Source: Actinomycetales bacterium (lineage in GTDB: Bacteria; Actinomycetota; Actinomycetes; Actinomycetales; Quadrisphaeraceae). Taken from it: a stretch of 40,067 nt of DNA. Position 1 is the stretch's first letter. Each line of letters opens with the position of its first letter. The notes under the pieces were generated by a model. It searched no databases and had not been told where the DNA came from. It worked only from the letters and a program-made list of their open reading frames with translations. The stretch lies in the NCBI GenBank assembly GCA_022701985.1, contig JAKONK010000235.1:1-40067 (forward strand), written 5' to 3'. The position numbers and the translations under genes were made by a program. Positions 1 to 9,954 of this stretch are shown here, piece by piece.

Positions 1-299
1 GTGCCGTCGGGGAAGTCCGCCGCGTCGAGCACCGTCAGGGTGCCCACCGCCAGGACGCCGACCAGCTCGACCAGCACCGCGGCCAGGGCCACCCGCCAGG
101 AGGCGGGGGTGGAGCGGACCAGCGCGACGGTCGCCACGACGTAGACCAGGCCCGCGAACAGGCTCAGCAGGTAGGCCAGCGGGGCCTCGTCGAAGCGGGC
201 CAGCACCTGGTAGGCACCGCGCACCGTCGCCGACAGGCCCAGGACGGCGTAGACCGCCACCAGCACCCGACCCGGACCGTGGCGCATCCGCGTCCCCAT
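1..299 (-). CDS. Conserved actinobacterial membrane protein (3'-truncated by window start)
   Basis: Reverse-strand frame open from ATG at 299 to the window edge: MGTRMRHGPGRVLVAVYAVLGLSATVRGAYQVLARFDEAPLAYLLSLFAGLVYVVATVALVRS...; hydrophobic segments. Not in the ORF track because it is truncated. Confidence 0.75.
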   Translation of the reverse strand, partial: MGTRMRHGPGRVLVAVYAVLGLSATVRGAYQVLARFDEAPLAYLLSLFAGLVYVVATVALVRSTPASWRVALAAVLVELVGVLAVGTLTVLDAADFPDG

Positions 300-339
300 C
301 GAACCCTCGGACCCCTCGGACCCCGTCGACCTCACGCGC

Positions 340-702
340 TCAGCCACCGGTCCTCCAGACCTGCTCCAGGCGCACCACGAGGATCGCCGTCGTCGCCGCC
401 GCCACCAGGAGCACGCCCGTGCCCCAGCGCGACTTCTCCCCCACCGCCCAGAACGCCCCCAGCGGGATCACCAGGACGCTGGTGAGCAGGTAGCCGCTGA
501 AGACGACGCCGTCGACGTCGCGGTCGGTCACCGCCAGCGCCACGAACCCGATGACGGCCTGCACCAGCAGGCCCAGCTCCAGCACGGCGGCCCCGATGAG
601 CAGGGGGTCGTCGATGCGCCGGCCGCGGGCGGTGGCCAGGCCGGCGAGCACGGTCACCACCAGGGCCAGCACCCCGGTGGCCCAGGCGAGCACCGGGGTC
701 AC
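340..702 (-). CDS. Small conserved membrane protein (120 aa)
   Basis: VTPVLAWATGVLALVVTVLAGLATARGRRIDDPLLIGAAVLELGLLVQAVIGFVALAV...; GTG at 702 preceded by an AGGAGG-type RBS; C-terminal part of ORF 340..1518. Confidence 0.75.
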   Translation of the reverse strand: MTPVLAWATGVLALVVTVLAGLATARGRRIDDPLLIGAAVLELGLLVQAVIGFVALAVTDRDVDGVVFSGYLLTSVLVIPLGAFWAVGEKSRWGTGVLLVAAATTAILVVRLEQVWRTGG

Positions 703-733
703 GCGCGTCCTCCTGCTCGGGCTGGGTCTCGGC

Positions 734-772
734 CCACCGGTCGGTGGTGGGGGTCGGCGCGCAGCGCGCCGA
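734..772. promoter_or_regulatory. Two inverted repeats in a divergent intergenic region
   Basis: ccaccg-gt-cggtgg (734-747) and tcggcgcgc-a-gcgcgccga (754-772). Confidence 0.55.
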
Positions 773-807
773 GCGCATCGTAGGCGGGCCTGGCAGGGTC
801 CCCTGTC

Positions 808-1461
808 GTGAGCCCTGTGAGCACCCCCTCCACCCCGCACCCGGGCCGGCTCCTGCTGCTGCGCCACGGCACCACCGAGTGGTCGGCGACGGGCCGGCAC
901 ACCGGCAGCACCGACGTGCCCCTGACCGGCGCCGGCGAGGAGCAGGCCAGGGCCGCGGGCCCGCTGCTGCGCCACCTGCTGGGCGGGAGCGCCCCCGTCG
1001 CGGTGCTGTCCAGCCCCCGACAGCGGGCGCTGCGGACCGCCGAGCTGGCCGGGCTGGAGGTCACCTCGGTCGACGGCGACCTCGCCGAGTGGGACTACGG
1101 CGCCTACGAGGGGCTCACCACGCCGCAGATCCGCGAGCAGCGCGGTGACGACTGGCGGGTCTTCCGCGACGGGGTGGCGCCCGGTGGCCCGGGCCAGCCG
1201 CCCGGGGAGCAGCTGGCCGACGTCGCCGCCCGCGCGGGCCGCGCCCTGGGGCGGGTGCGCCCCCTGCTGCAGGAGGGGGACGTCGTCGTCGTCGCCCACG
1301 GCCACCTGCTGCGCGTGCTGGCGGCGGTGTGGCTGGAGGCGGACCCCGCGGCCGGTGCGCAGCTGCTGCTGGACACCGCGGCCGCGTGCGTGCTGGACGT
1401 CGAGCACGGCGTGCCCGGGGTGAGGCGCTGGAACCTCACCCCGGACCTGCTCCGCGGGTGA
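808..1461 (+). CDS. Histidine phosphatase family protein (phosphoglycerate mutase-like)
   Basis: N-terminal LLLLRHGTTEWSATGRHTG (RHG motif), SSPRQRALRTAEL, and VVVVAHGHLLRVL second catalytic His. Confidence 0.9.
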   Translation: MSPVSTPSTPHPGRLLLLRHGTTEWSATGRHTGSTDVPLTGAGEEQARAAGPLLRHLLGGSAPVAVLSSPRQRALRTAELAGLEVTSVDGDLAEWDYGAYEGLTTPQIREQRGDDWRVFRDGVAPGGPGQPPGEQLADVAARAGRALGRVRPLLQEGDVVVVAHGHLLRVLAAVWLEADPAAGAQLLLDTAAACVLDVEHGVPGVRRWNLTPDLLRG

Positions 1462-1465
1462 GCGC

Positions 1466-2538
1466 TCAGGTGACCTTGTTCGCCGACTCCAGGTCGTCGG
1501 CCAGGGCGTTGAGCACACGGGCCTGCTGGACGTAGTCCTGGGAGCCGAAGTACCACGGGTACAGCTGGGAGGCCTGGGCAGCCGGGGTGGGCGCGAACGT
1601 CGGCTGGGCCTTGAGCCCGTCGGCGTCCAGGGCGTCGATGGGGCTGTAGAGGACGACGTCGGGGGTGTACTGCGCCGCGTTCTCCCAGGAGGCCGTCTCC
1701 CAGTAGTACTCGCTGGTGGTCAGCGGGAGGAACTGCACCCCGAGGGACTCGTAGAAGGCCAGCCCCGGGTCGTCGGAGGCCTTGGCCCAGTACATGCCGT
1801 CGCTGGGGGTGGCGTAGAGCGCCCCGACGACCAGGCCCTTGGAGGCGGTGGCGCGCACGCGCTCGCACGCGGCCTCCCAGTCGGCCTGCGCCTGGACGAG
1901 GTCGGCCGAGGACGGGTCGGCGCCGAGGGACTCGGCGAGCTCGGCGTTGCGGGCGATGACCCCCTCGGAGGTGCCCTTCTGGGCGATGGCGACGATGGGG
2001 GCGATCTTCGCGGCGCTGTCCTGCTGGGCCTGGTCGGCGAAGGAGAACAGCTGCTCACCGAGCACCCCGGAGGAGTCGGCGGGGTACCCGGGCACCACGA
2101 GCAGGTCGGGCGCCAGGCCCGCCAGCGCCTCGAGGTCGATCTCGCCGTAGGTGGTGCCCAGGACGGTGACGCCGGAGGTGTCGCGGTCGGCGAAGTTGAG
2201 GTCCTGGTCGAGCTGGTAGCGGTGCCAGACGCCGGTGGGCGCGATGCCGAAGCCCCACAGGGCGCTGACCTGGTCGGCGTACCCGACGATGCGCTGCGGC
2301 ACCGCGTCCAGGGTGACGGTCTGGCCGCGGTCGTCCGTGAAGCTCCACGGTCCCGCCGGCGCCGAGGACGCCCCCTCGGCGGCGGCCTCGCCGGCACCAC
2401 CGCCCGAGCCACCAGAGCCGCAGGCGGCGAGCAGGCCGGCGAGGCCCCCGGCACCGGCCAGGAGCACCGCGCGGCGCGAGGCGCCCGCGGTCGGCAGGTG
2501 GGGTCCCAGCAGCGAGGCGAGGTGGGGGGTGGGGCGGG

Positions 2539-2542
<4 letters not shown>
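1466..2542 (-). CDS. Iron-siderophore ABC transporter substrate-binding lipoprotein
   Basis: Twin-Arg/lipobox signal ASRRAVLLAGAGGLAGLLAACGSGG; helical-backbone metal receptor pattern (QRIVGYADQVSALWGFGI..., LAGLAPDLLVVPG); last gene of a permease-permease-ATPase operon. Confidence 0.9.
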
Positions 2543-3536
<994 letters not shown>

Positions 3537-3537
<1 letters not shown>

Positions 3538-4709
3538 CACACGGTCCTCTCTCGGGCTCGTCGCACGAGCAGCCACATCAGGTAGGGGGCTCCGACGATC
3601 GAGGTGACCACCCCGACCGGAACCTCGTTGGGCAGGGTGAAGAGCACGTCGAGGCCGAGGCTGGTGCGGCCCACGCAGTCGGCCAGGACCACCAGCACGG
3701 CGCCCAGCGCGGCGCTGGCCAGCACCGGGGGGCGCCCCCGGGCCGCGCGGCCGGCCAGCCGCAGGGCGACCTGCGGCACGAGCAGCGCCACGAAGCCGAC
3801 CGGGCCGGAGGCGACCACCGCGGCGGCCGCAGCGGCCACCGAGACCACCAGGACCGCGAGCTGGCTGCGCTGCAGCGGCACCCCCAGGGCGCGGGCGGTG
3901 TCGTCGCCCAGCACGAGGGCGTCCAGGCGGTGGCCCAGCACCACGGCGAGCGGCAGCAGCACCGCCAGCGCGACGCCGGCCTGGGCGACCTGCTCCCAGC
4001 CCCGGCCCGACAGCGAGCCCGACAGGAACCGGACGGCCTGGGCGGCCCACTCCAGCCGCGCACCGATGAGCATCCAGGAGATCAGGCCCTGCAGCGCCGC
4101 GGCGATGCCGATGCCGACCAGCACCAGGCGGGTGCCGTGGACCCCGTGGCGCCAGGCCAGCACGTAGATGAGGACGGCGGTGCCCATCGCCCCCAGCCCC
4201 GCGGCCAGCGGCACGCCCACCGCGGCGAGCGGACCGGCCAGGGAGGGCGCGGCCGTCGCGGCCAGGATGACGACGACGGCGCCGGCCGCGGCCCCCCGGT
4301 CGACCCCGAGGACGTCGGGGCTGGCCAGCGGGTTGCGCGCGAAGGCCTGCAGCAGGGCCCCGGACAGGCCCAGCAGGGCTCCCACGGCCACGGCGGTGCT
4401 GGTGCGGGGCAGGCGGAGCTCGGTCACCACGAAGCGGGCGCCCCGGTCTCCCCCGCCGGCCAGCACCGAGAACACCTCCCCCAGGCCCAGCTGGGCGGAG
4501 CCGCGGGACAGGTCGACCGCGACCACCAGGACCAGCAGCCCCAGGGCGGCGAGCACGAGGCCGACCGAGCGCCCGCCGACCCGCAGCGAGACCCTCCCGG
4601 CGCGCACGGCCCGCCCGCCGCGCGGCGGCGCCAGCACCGGGCTGCTCGCCGGGCTGCTCGCCGGGCTGCTCACAGGGCTGCTCACCGGGCTGCTCACCGG
4701 GCTGCTCAC
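3537..4709 (-). CDS. Iron-siderophore ABC transporter permease (FecCD family)
   Basis: FecCD-type sequence (LRLPRTSTAVAVGALLGLSGALLQAFARNPLASPDVLGVDRGAA...; FVALLVPQVALRLAG). GTG start at 4709 overlaps the upstream stop (GTGA). Confidence 0.92.
4638..4709 (-). repeat. 12-bp in-frame tandem repeat, six units, beginning at the permease start codon
   Basis: Read on - strand: (GTG/GCG)AGCAGCCCG x6, encoding (V/A-S-S-P)6. Confidence 0.95.
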
Positions 4710-5860
4710 AGGGTCACCAGCCGGAGGCGGCGCACCAGGACCACGAAGGCGGGCCCGCCGAGGACGGCCAGCACCACCCCGACGGGCACCTCGCCGGCCC
4801 CGGCGACCAGGCGCCCCAGGACGTCCGCGACGAGCACCAGCGCGGCGCCGACCAGGCCCGCCACCGGCAGCAGCCAGCGGTGCACGGGCCCCACGAGGGC
4901 GCGGGCCACGTGCGGGACGACCAGGCCGACGAACGCGACCGGGCCGCAGGCGGCCGTGGCCGCTCCCACCAGGGCGACGATGCCGGCCACGCCGAGCACC
5001 CGGGCCGGGCCGACCCGCAGGCCCGCCCCGCGGGCGACGTCGTCCCCCAGTGCCAGCAGGTCCAGGGCCCGCGCGCCGGCGAGGCCGAGCACCAGGCCGA
5101 CGGCGGCCACCGGGGCCGCCAGGGCGACGACGCCGGGGGGCCCGGTCAGCGCCCCGACGGCCCAGTACCGGTAGGCCTGCAGCGCGGTGGCGTCGGCGAG
5201 GACCACGGCCTGCGACAGCGACCCCAGCAGGGCGGTCACGGCAGCGCCCGCCAGGACCAGGGTGAGCGGGTCGGTGAGGCCGCGGGAGCGGGCGCCGCCC
5301 AGGGCGATCCCGACGACGACGAGGGCCCCGACGGCCGCGCCGAGCAGCGCTGCGCCGACGGTGACCTGCGGCGGCAGGACGCCGTCGGCGCCGATCGCGG
5401 TGGCGGCCAGCACCACCGCGAGGGCGGCGCCCTGGGTGACTCCGAGCAGGCCCGGGTCTGCCAGCGGGTTGCGGGTGTGGCCCTGCATGAGGCCGCCGGC
5501 GACGCCGAGCGCGGCACCGGCGAGCAGCCCGAGCAGGGTGCGGGGCACCCGCAGCTGCCAGACGATGACGGCGCTCTCCGGGGCCCCGGGGGCTGCAGCG
5601 GGTGCGGGCCCGGCGGCGAGCGCCCCGACGACCTGGTCCAGCGGCAGGGACCTGGACCCCAGGGCCAGGCTGGCGACCACCGCGGCCACCACCAGCACCA
5701 GGAGGCCTGCGAGGACCGCCCGGCGCGAGGCTGCGCGGGACGCGGGGCTCGAGGCGCTGCCCGCGCTGCCCGCGCTGCCCGCGCTGCCCGCGCTGCCCGC
5801 GCTGCCCGCGCTGCCCGCGCTGCCCGCACGGGGCGCGCTCGGGTCCGCCGTCGTGGTCAC
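4706..5860 (-). CDS. Iron-siderophore ABC transporter permease (FecCD family)
   Basis: LRVPRTLLGLLAGAALGVAGGLMQGHTRNPLADPGLLGVTQGAALAVV; FVGLVVPHVARALVGP. GTG start at 5860; (GSA)n N-terminal extension. Confidence 0.92.
   Translation of the reverse strand: MTTTADPSAPRAGSAGSAGSAGSAGSAGSAGSAGSASSPASRAASRRAVLAGLLVLVVAAVVASLALGSRSLPLDQVVGALAAGPAPAAAPGAPESAVIVWQLRVPRTLLGLLAGAALGVAGGLMQGHTRNPLADPGLLGVTQGAALAVVLAATAIGADGVLPPQVTVGAALLGAAVGALVVVGIALGGARSRGLTDPLTLVLAGAAVTALLGSLSQAVVLADATALQAYRYWAVGALTGPPGVVALAAPVAAVGLVLGLAGARALDLLALGDDVARGAGLRVGPARVLGVAGIVALVGAATAACGPVAFVGLVVPHVARALVGPVHRWLLPVAGLVGAALVLVADVLGRLVAGAGEVPVGVVLAVLGGPAFVVLVRRLRLVTL
5754..5825. repeat. 9-bp perfect tandem repeat x8 (gcgctgccc)
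   Basis: Eight consecutive identical gcgctgccc units, in frame, encoding a Gly-Ser-Ala repeat at the permease N-terminus. Confidence 0.97.
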
Positions 5861-5865
5861 GGCGG

Positions 5866-5884
5866 TGAGGTTAGCCTGCCCTCA
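5866..5884. promoter_or_regulatory. Candidate DtxR/IdeR iron box 1
   Basis: TGAGGTTAGCCTGCCCTCA matches consensus TTAGGTTAGCCTAACCTAA at 15/19 positions; immediately upstream of the iron-transport operon. Confidence 0.75.
5868..5873 (-). promoter_or_regulatory. Candidate -10 (TAACCT) of the iron operon, 7 nt upstream of GTG
   Basis: Reverse strand TAACCT-CACCGCC-GTG; lies inside iron box 1. Confidence 0.55.
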
Positions 5885-5904
5885 CCCAGCGGACGACACC
5901 GGGG

Positions 5905-5923
5905 TGAGGGCAGCCTCACCTCA
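5905..5923. promoter_or_regulatory. Candidate DtxR/IdeR iron box 2
   Basis: TGAGGGCAGCCTCACCTCA matches the same consensus at 14/19; 39 bp from box 1; overlaps the pyc stop codon. Confidence 0.5.
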
Positions 5924-8900
5924 CGCGCCTCGGGCGGGGGTGACCTCGACGACGAGGTCGCCGCCCTCCACCTGCTGCACCGCCCCCAGGGCCAGGCGGG
6001 CGACCCGGCCGGCGACCGGGGTGGTGATGGACGCCTCCATCTTCATGGCCTCGATGGTCGCGACGGTGGCACCGGCCTCGACGTCGTCGCCCTCGGCGAC
6101 GACGAGGGTGACGACCCCGGCGAAGGGGGCGGCCACGTGGCCGGGGCGGGCGGGGTCGGCCTTCTCTGCGCTCTTGACGTCCACGGCGAGGGTGCGGTCG
6201 CGGACGGCGACGGGGCGCAGCTGCCCGTTGAGCACCGTCATGACGGTGCGCACGCCCTTCTCGTCGGGCTCCCCCACCGCCTCGAGCTCGGCGATGAGGG
6301 CGACGCCGCGACCGAGGTGGATCGTGGACTCCACCCCCCGCCGCAGGCCGTAGAGGTAGTCGCGGGTGTCGAGGACGGAGACGTCGCCGTGGGCCTCCCG
6401 GGTGCTGGCGAGCTCGGCGGACGGGCCGGGGAAGAGCAGGCGGTTCAGCAGGTCCTGGCGGTTCCTGCTGGAGGCGGCACCGGGTGCCGCGAGCGCGGCG
6501 GCGTCGGCCTCGGACAGGGGGGTCTCGCGGGGGCGGGCGGCGGGGCGCCCGGCGAGGGCCTTGGTGCGGAAGGGCTCGGGCCAACCGCCGGGCGGGTCGC
6601 CGAGCTCTCCGGAGAGGAAGGCGATGACGGAGTCGGGGACGTCGTAGCGCTGGGGGTCGGCGGCGAAGTCCTCCGGGTCGGCTCCGACGGCGACGAGGTG
6701 GAGGGCGAGGTCTCCGACGACCTTGGAGGAGGGGGTGACCTTGACGAGGTGCCCCAGGGTGCGGTCGGCGGCGTGGTACATCGCCTCGACCTGCTCGAAG
6801 CGCTCCCCCAGGCCGAGGGCGATGGCCTGCTGGCGCAGGTTGGAGAGCTGGCCACCGGGAATCTCGTGGTCGTACACGCGTCCGGTGGGGGCGCTGAGGC
6901 CGGACTCGAAGGGGGCGTAGAGGCGGCGGACGGCCTCCCAGTAGGGCTCGAGGTCCATGACGGCGCGCAGGTCGAGGCCGGTGTCGCGAGGGGTGTGGCG
7001 CAGGGCGGCGACCAGGGCGGAGGCGGCGGGCTGGCTGGTGGTGCCGGCCATGGGGGCGCTGGCGGTGTCGACGGCGTCGACGCCGGCGGCCACGGCGGAC
7101 CACAGGGTGGCGAGCTGGCCGCCGGCGGTGTCGTGGGTGTGGAGGTGGACGGGGAGGTCGAACCGCTCCCGCAGCGCCGTGACCAGGGTGGCGGCGGCGG
7201 GGGCGCGCAGGAGGCCGGCCATGTCCTTGATGGCCAGGACGTGGGCGCCGGCGTCGACGACCTGCTCGGCCAGGCGGAGGTAGTAGTCGAGCGTGTACAG
7301 GTGTTCGGAGGGGTCGGACAGGTCGGAGGTGTAGCACAGGGCGACCTCGGCCACGGTCGTGCCGGTCTCCAGGACGGCGTCGACCGCCGGGCGCATCTGG
7401 GAGACGTCGTTGAGGGCGTCGAAGACGCGGAAGACGTCGACGCCGGTGGCGGCGGCCTCGGTGACGAAGGCGCGGGTGACGGCCTCGGGGTAGGGGGTGT
7501 AGCCGACGGTGTTGCGCCCGCGCAGGAGCATCTGGAGGGCCTGGTTGGGCATGGCCTCGCGCAGGGCGGCGAGGCGGTCCCAGGGGTCCTCTCCCAGGAA
7601 GCGCAGGGCGACGTCGTAGGTGGCGCCTCCCCAGCACTCCACCGAGAGCAGGCCGGGGGTGGCGCGGGCGACGTGGGGGGCCACGGCGACCAGGTCGCGG
7701 GTGCGCACCCTGGTGGCCAGCAGGCTCTGGTGGGCGTCGCGGAAGGTGGTGTCGGTGACGGCGACCGCGGTCTGCTCGCGCAGGGCGCGGGCCCAGCCGG
7801 CCGGGCCGAGCTCGGCCAGGCGCTGGCGGGAGCCGGGCGGGGGCGGGGCGGACAGGTCGGTGGCGGGCAGCTTCTCCGCCGGGGAGAGCGAGGCCCGGGC
7901 CTCCCCGTGGGGGCGGTGCACGGTGACGTCGGCCAGGTAGGTCATCAGCTTGGTGCCGCGGTCGGCCGGGGTGCGGGCGGTGAGCAGCTCCGGGCGCTCC
8001 TCGATGAAGGAGGTCGCGACGTCGCCGGCGGTGAAGGCCGGGTCGTCCAGGACCGCCTGCAGGAAGGGGATGTTGGTGCTGACCCCCCGGATGCGGAACT
8101 CCGCGAGCGCCCGGCGCTGGCGGCGGACGGCGGTGGCGAGGTCGCGGCCGCGGCAGGTGACCTTGACGAGCATGGAGTCGAAGTGGGCGCTGATCTCGAC
8201 GCCGGTGTCGATGGTGCCGCCGTCCAGGCGGACGCCGGCGCCGGCGGCGGAGCGGTAGGCGGTGATGGTGCCGGTGTCGGGGCGGAAGCCGTTGGCGGGG
8301 TCCTCGGTGGTGACGCGGCACTGCAGGGCGGCGCCGCGCAGCACGATCGCGTCCTGGGTGAGGCCGAGGTCGACGAGGGTCTCCCCGGAGGCGATGCGCA
8401 TCTGCGCCTGGACGAGGTCGACGTCGGTGACCTCCTCGGTGACGGTGTGCTCGACCTGGATGCGGGGGTTCATCTCGATGAAGACGTGCTGGCCGGCGCG
8501 CTCCCCGGCGGTCTCGACGAGGAACTCCACGGTGCCGGCGTTGACGTAGCCGATGGAGCGGGCGAAGGCGAGGGCGTCGCGGGTCATGGCGGCGCGCAGG
8601 TCGGGGTCGAGGTTGGGCGCGGGGGCGATCTCGATGACCTTCTGGTGGCGCCGCTGCACGGAGCAGTCGCGCTCGAACAGGTGGACGAGGCCGTCGGGAC
8701 CGCCGGTGCCGTCGGCGAGGACCTGCACCTCGATGTGGCGGGGCCGCAGCACGGCCTGCTCGAGGAAGACGGTGGGGTCGCCGAAGGCGCCCTCGGCCTC
8801 GCGCATGGCGGTGGCCAGGGCCTCGGGCAGGGCCGCGGGGGTGTCGACGCGGCGCATGCCGCGCCCCCCGCCGCCGGCGACGGCCTTGACGAAGACGGGG

Positions 8901-9358
8901 AAGCCGACGTCCTCGGCGGCGGCGACCAGCTCGGCGACGTCGGCCGAGGGCGCCGACGAGCGCAGCACGGGAATGCCGGCCTCCCGGGCCGCCGCGAGCG
9001 CCCGGACCTTGTTGCCCGCGAGCTCCAGCACCCCCGGCGGGGGGCCGACGAAGGCGATGCCGGCGTCGGCGCACGCCTGGGCCAGGCGCGGGTTCTCCGA
9101 GAGGAACCCGTAGCCGGGGTAGACCGCGTCGGCCCCGGACTCCCTGGCGACCCGGACGACCTCCTCGACGTCGAGGTAGGCGCGCACGGGGTGGCCGCGC
9201 TCCCCGATGCGGTAGGCCTCGTCGGCCTTGATGCGGTGGACGGCGCCGCGGTCCTCGTGGGGGAAGACCGCGACGGTGCGGGCTCCCAGCTCCACGGCGG
9301 CGCGGAAGGCGCGGACCGCGATCTCCCCGCGGTTGGCGACCAGGACCTTGCGGAACAC
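5921..9358 (-). CDS. pyc: Pyruvate carboxylase (1145 aa)
   Basis: Biotin carboxylase start FRKVLVANRGEIAVRAFRAAVELG; carboxyltransferase TTFRDAHQSLLATRVRTRDL; biotinylation EAMKMEAS at the C-terminus. Confidence 0.97.
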   Translation of the reverse strand: MFRKVLVANRGEIAVRAFRAAVELGARTVAVFPHEDRGAVHRIKADEAYRIGERGHPVRAYLDVEEVVRVARESGADAVYPGYGFLSENPRLAQACADAGIAFVGPPPGVLELAGNKVRALAAAREAGIPVLRSSAPSADVAELVAAAEDVGFPVFVKAVAGGGGRGMRRVDTPAALPEALATAMREAEGAFGDPTVFLEQAVLRPRHIEVQVLADGTGGPDGLVHLFERDCSVQRRHQKVIEIAPAPNLDPDLRAAMTRDALAFARSIGYVNAGTVEFLVETAGERAGQHVFIEMNPRIQVEHTVTEEVTDVDLVQAQMRIASGETLVDLGLTQDAIVLRGAALQCRVTTEDPANGFRPDTGTITAYRSAAGAGVRLDGGTIDTGVEISAHFDSMLVKVTCRGRDLATAVRRQRRALAEFRIRGVSTNIPFLQAVLDDPAFTAGDVATSFIEERPELLTARTPADRGTKLMTYLADVTVHRPHGEARASLSPAEKLPATDLSAPPPPGSRQRLAELGPAGWARALREQTAVAVTDTTFRDAHQSLLATRVRTRDLVAVAPHVARATPGLLSVECWGGATYDVALRFLGEDPWDRLAALREAMPNQALQMLLRGRNTVGYTPYPEAVTRAFVTEAAATGVDVFRVFDALNDVSQMRPAVDAVLETGTTVAEVALCYTSDLSDPSEHLYTLDYYLRLAEQVVDAGAHVLAIKDMAGLLRAPAAATLVTALRERFDLPVHLHTHDTAGGQLATLWSAVAAGVDAVDTASAPMAGTTSQPAASALVAALRHTPRDTGLDLRAVMDLEPYWEAVRRLYAPFESGLSAPTGRVYDHEIPGGQLSNLRQQAIALGLGERFEQVEAMYHAADRTLGHLVKVTPSSKVVGDLALHLVAVGADPEDFAADPQRYDVPDSVIAFLSGELGDPPGGWPEPFRTKALAGRPAARPRETPLSEADAAALAAPGAASSRNRQDLLNRLLFPGPSAELASTREAHGDVSVLDTRDYLYGLRRGVESTIHLGRGVALIAELEAVGEPDEKGVRTVMTVLNGQLRPVAVRDRTLAVDVKSAEKADPARPGHVAAPFAGVVTLVVAEGDDVEAGATVATIEAMKMEASITTPVAGRVARLALGAVQQVEGGDLVVEVTPARGA

Positions 9359-9462
9359 GGGACCTCCAGGAGGACGGCGCGGCTCACGACGGGTGTCCAG
9401 GGACCGTAGCGGGGGCCGATCACGACGCGCACCCCGCCGGAGGCCCCCCTAGGTTGCTGGCC

Positions 9463-9954
9463 ATGGCACGCACCATCGCGACCTCCACCCGCACCGACCT
9501 GGCCGGCCTGCTGGCCTTCGCCCGCGAGCGCCACGATGGGGTGCTCACGACCTTCCGCCGCGACGGGTCCCTGCAGTCCTCCCCCGTGACGTGCGGGGTG
9601 GCGATGTCGCTGCCCGGTGCCGACGGGTCTGTCGAGCAGGCGCGGTTCGTGGTGTCGACCTACCCCGACCGCGCCAAGGCGGTGAACCTGCGCCGCGACC
9701 CGCGGGCCTCGCTGGTGGTGCTGTCCCCGGGCTTCGGCAACGAGTGGGTGCAGGTCGACGGGACCGCTGAGGTCGTCGACGGGGAGGACGCGGTGGAGCC
9801 GCTGGTGGAGTACTTCCGCTGCATCTCCGGGGAGCACCCGGACTGGGAGGAGTACCGCCGGGCGATGCGCGACCAGGGCAAGTCGCTGATCAGCATCGCG
9901 CCCACGCGCTGGGGCCCGATCGCCACCGGCGGCTTCCCCGCGCGCCTGGCCTAG
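9463..9954 (+). CDS. PPOX-class (F420-dependent type) oxidoreductase
   Basis: LLAFARERHDGVLTTFRRDGSLQSSPVTCGV... flavin-reductase-like split-barrel pattern; GNEWVQVDGTAEVVD; EEYRRAMRDQGKSLISIAPTRWG. Confidence 0.85.
   Translation: MARTIATSTRTDLAGLLAFARERHDGVLTTFRRDGSLQSSPVTCGVAMSLPGADGSVEQARFVVSTYPDRAKAVNLRRDPRASLVVLSPGFGNEWVQVDGTAEVVDGEDAVEPLVEYFRCISGEHPDWEEYRRAMRDQGKSLISIAPTRWGPIATGGFPARLA

Noticed and set aside
5754-5825. Possible CRISPR-like array
   Set aside because: Short 9-bp direct tandem units with no spacers and in coding frame; a minisatellite. No CRISPR or cas genes were seen anywhere in the window.
5916-9074. 1052-aa - strand ORF in a second frame of pyc
   Set aside because: Arg/Pro/Gly-rich out-of-frame shadow of the true pyc frame.
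4880-9409. 1509-aa + strand ORF over the permease and pyc genes
   Set aside because: Antisense artefact of high GC: Gly/Ala/Val/Asp-rich sequence with no domain motifs, opposite a clear pyruvate carboxylase.
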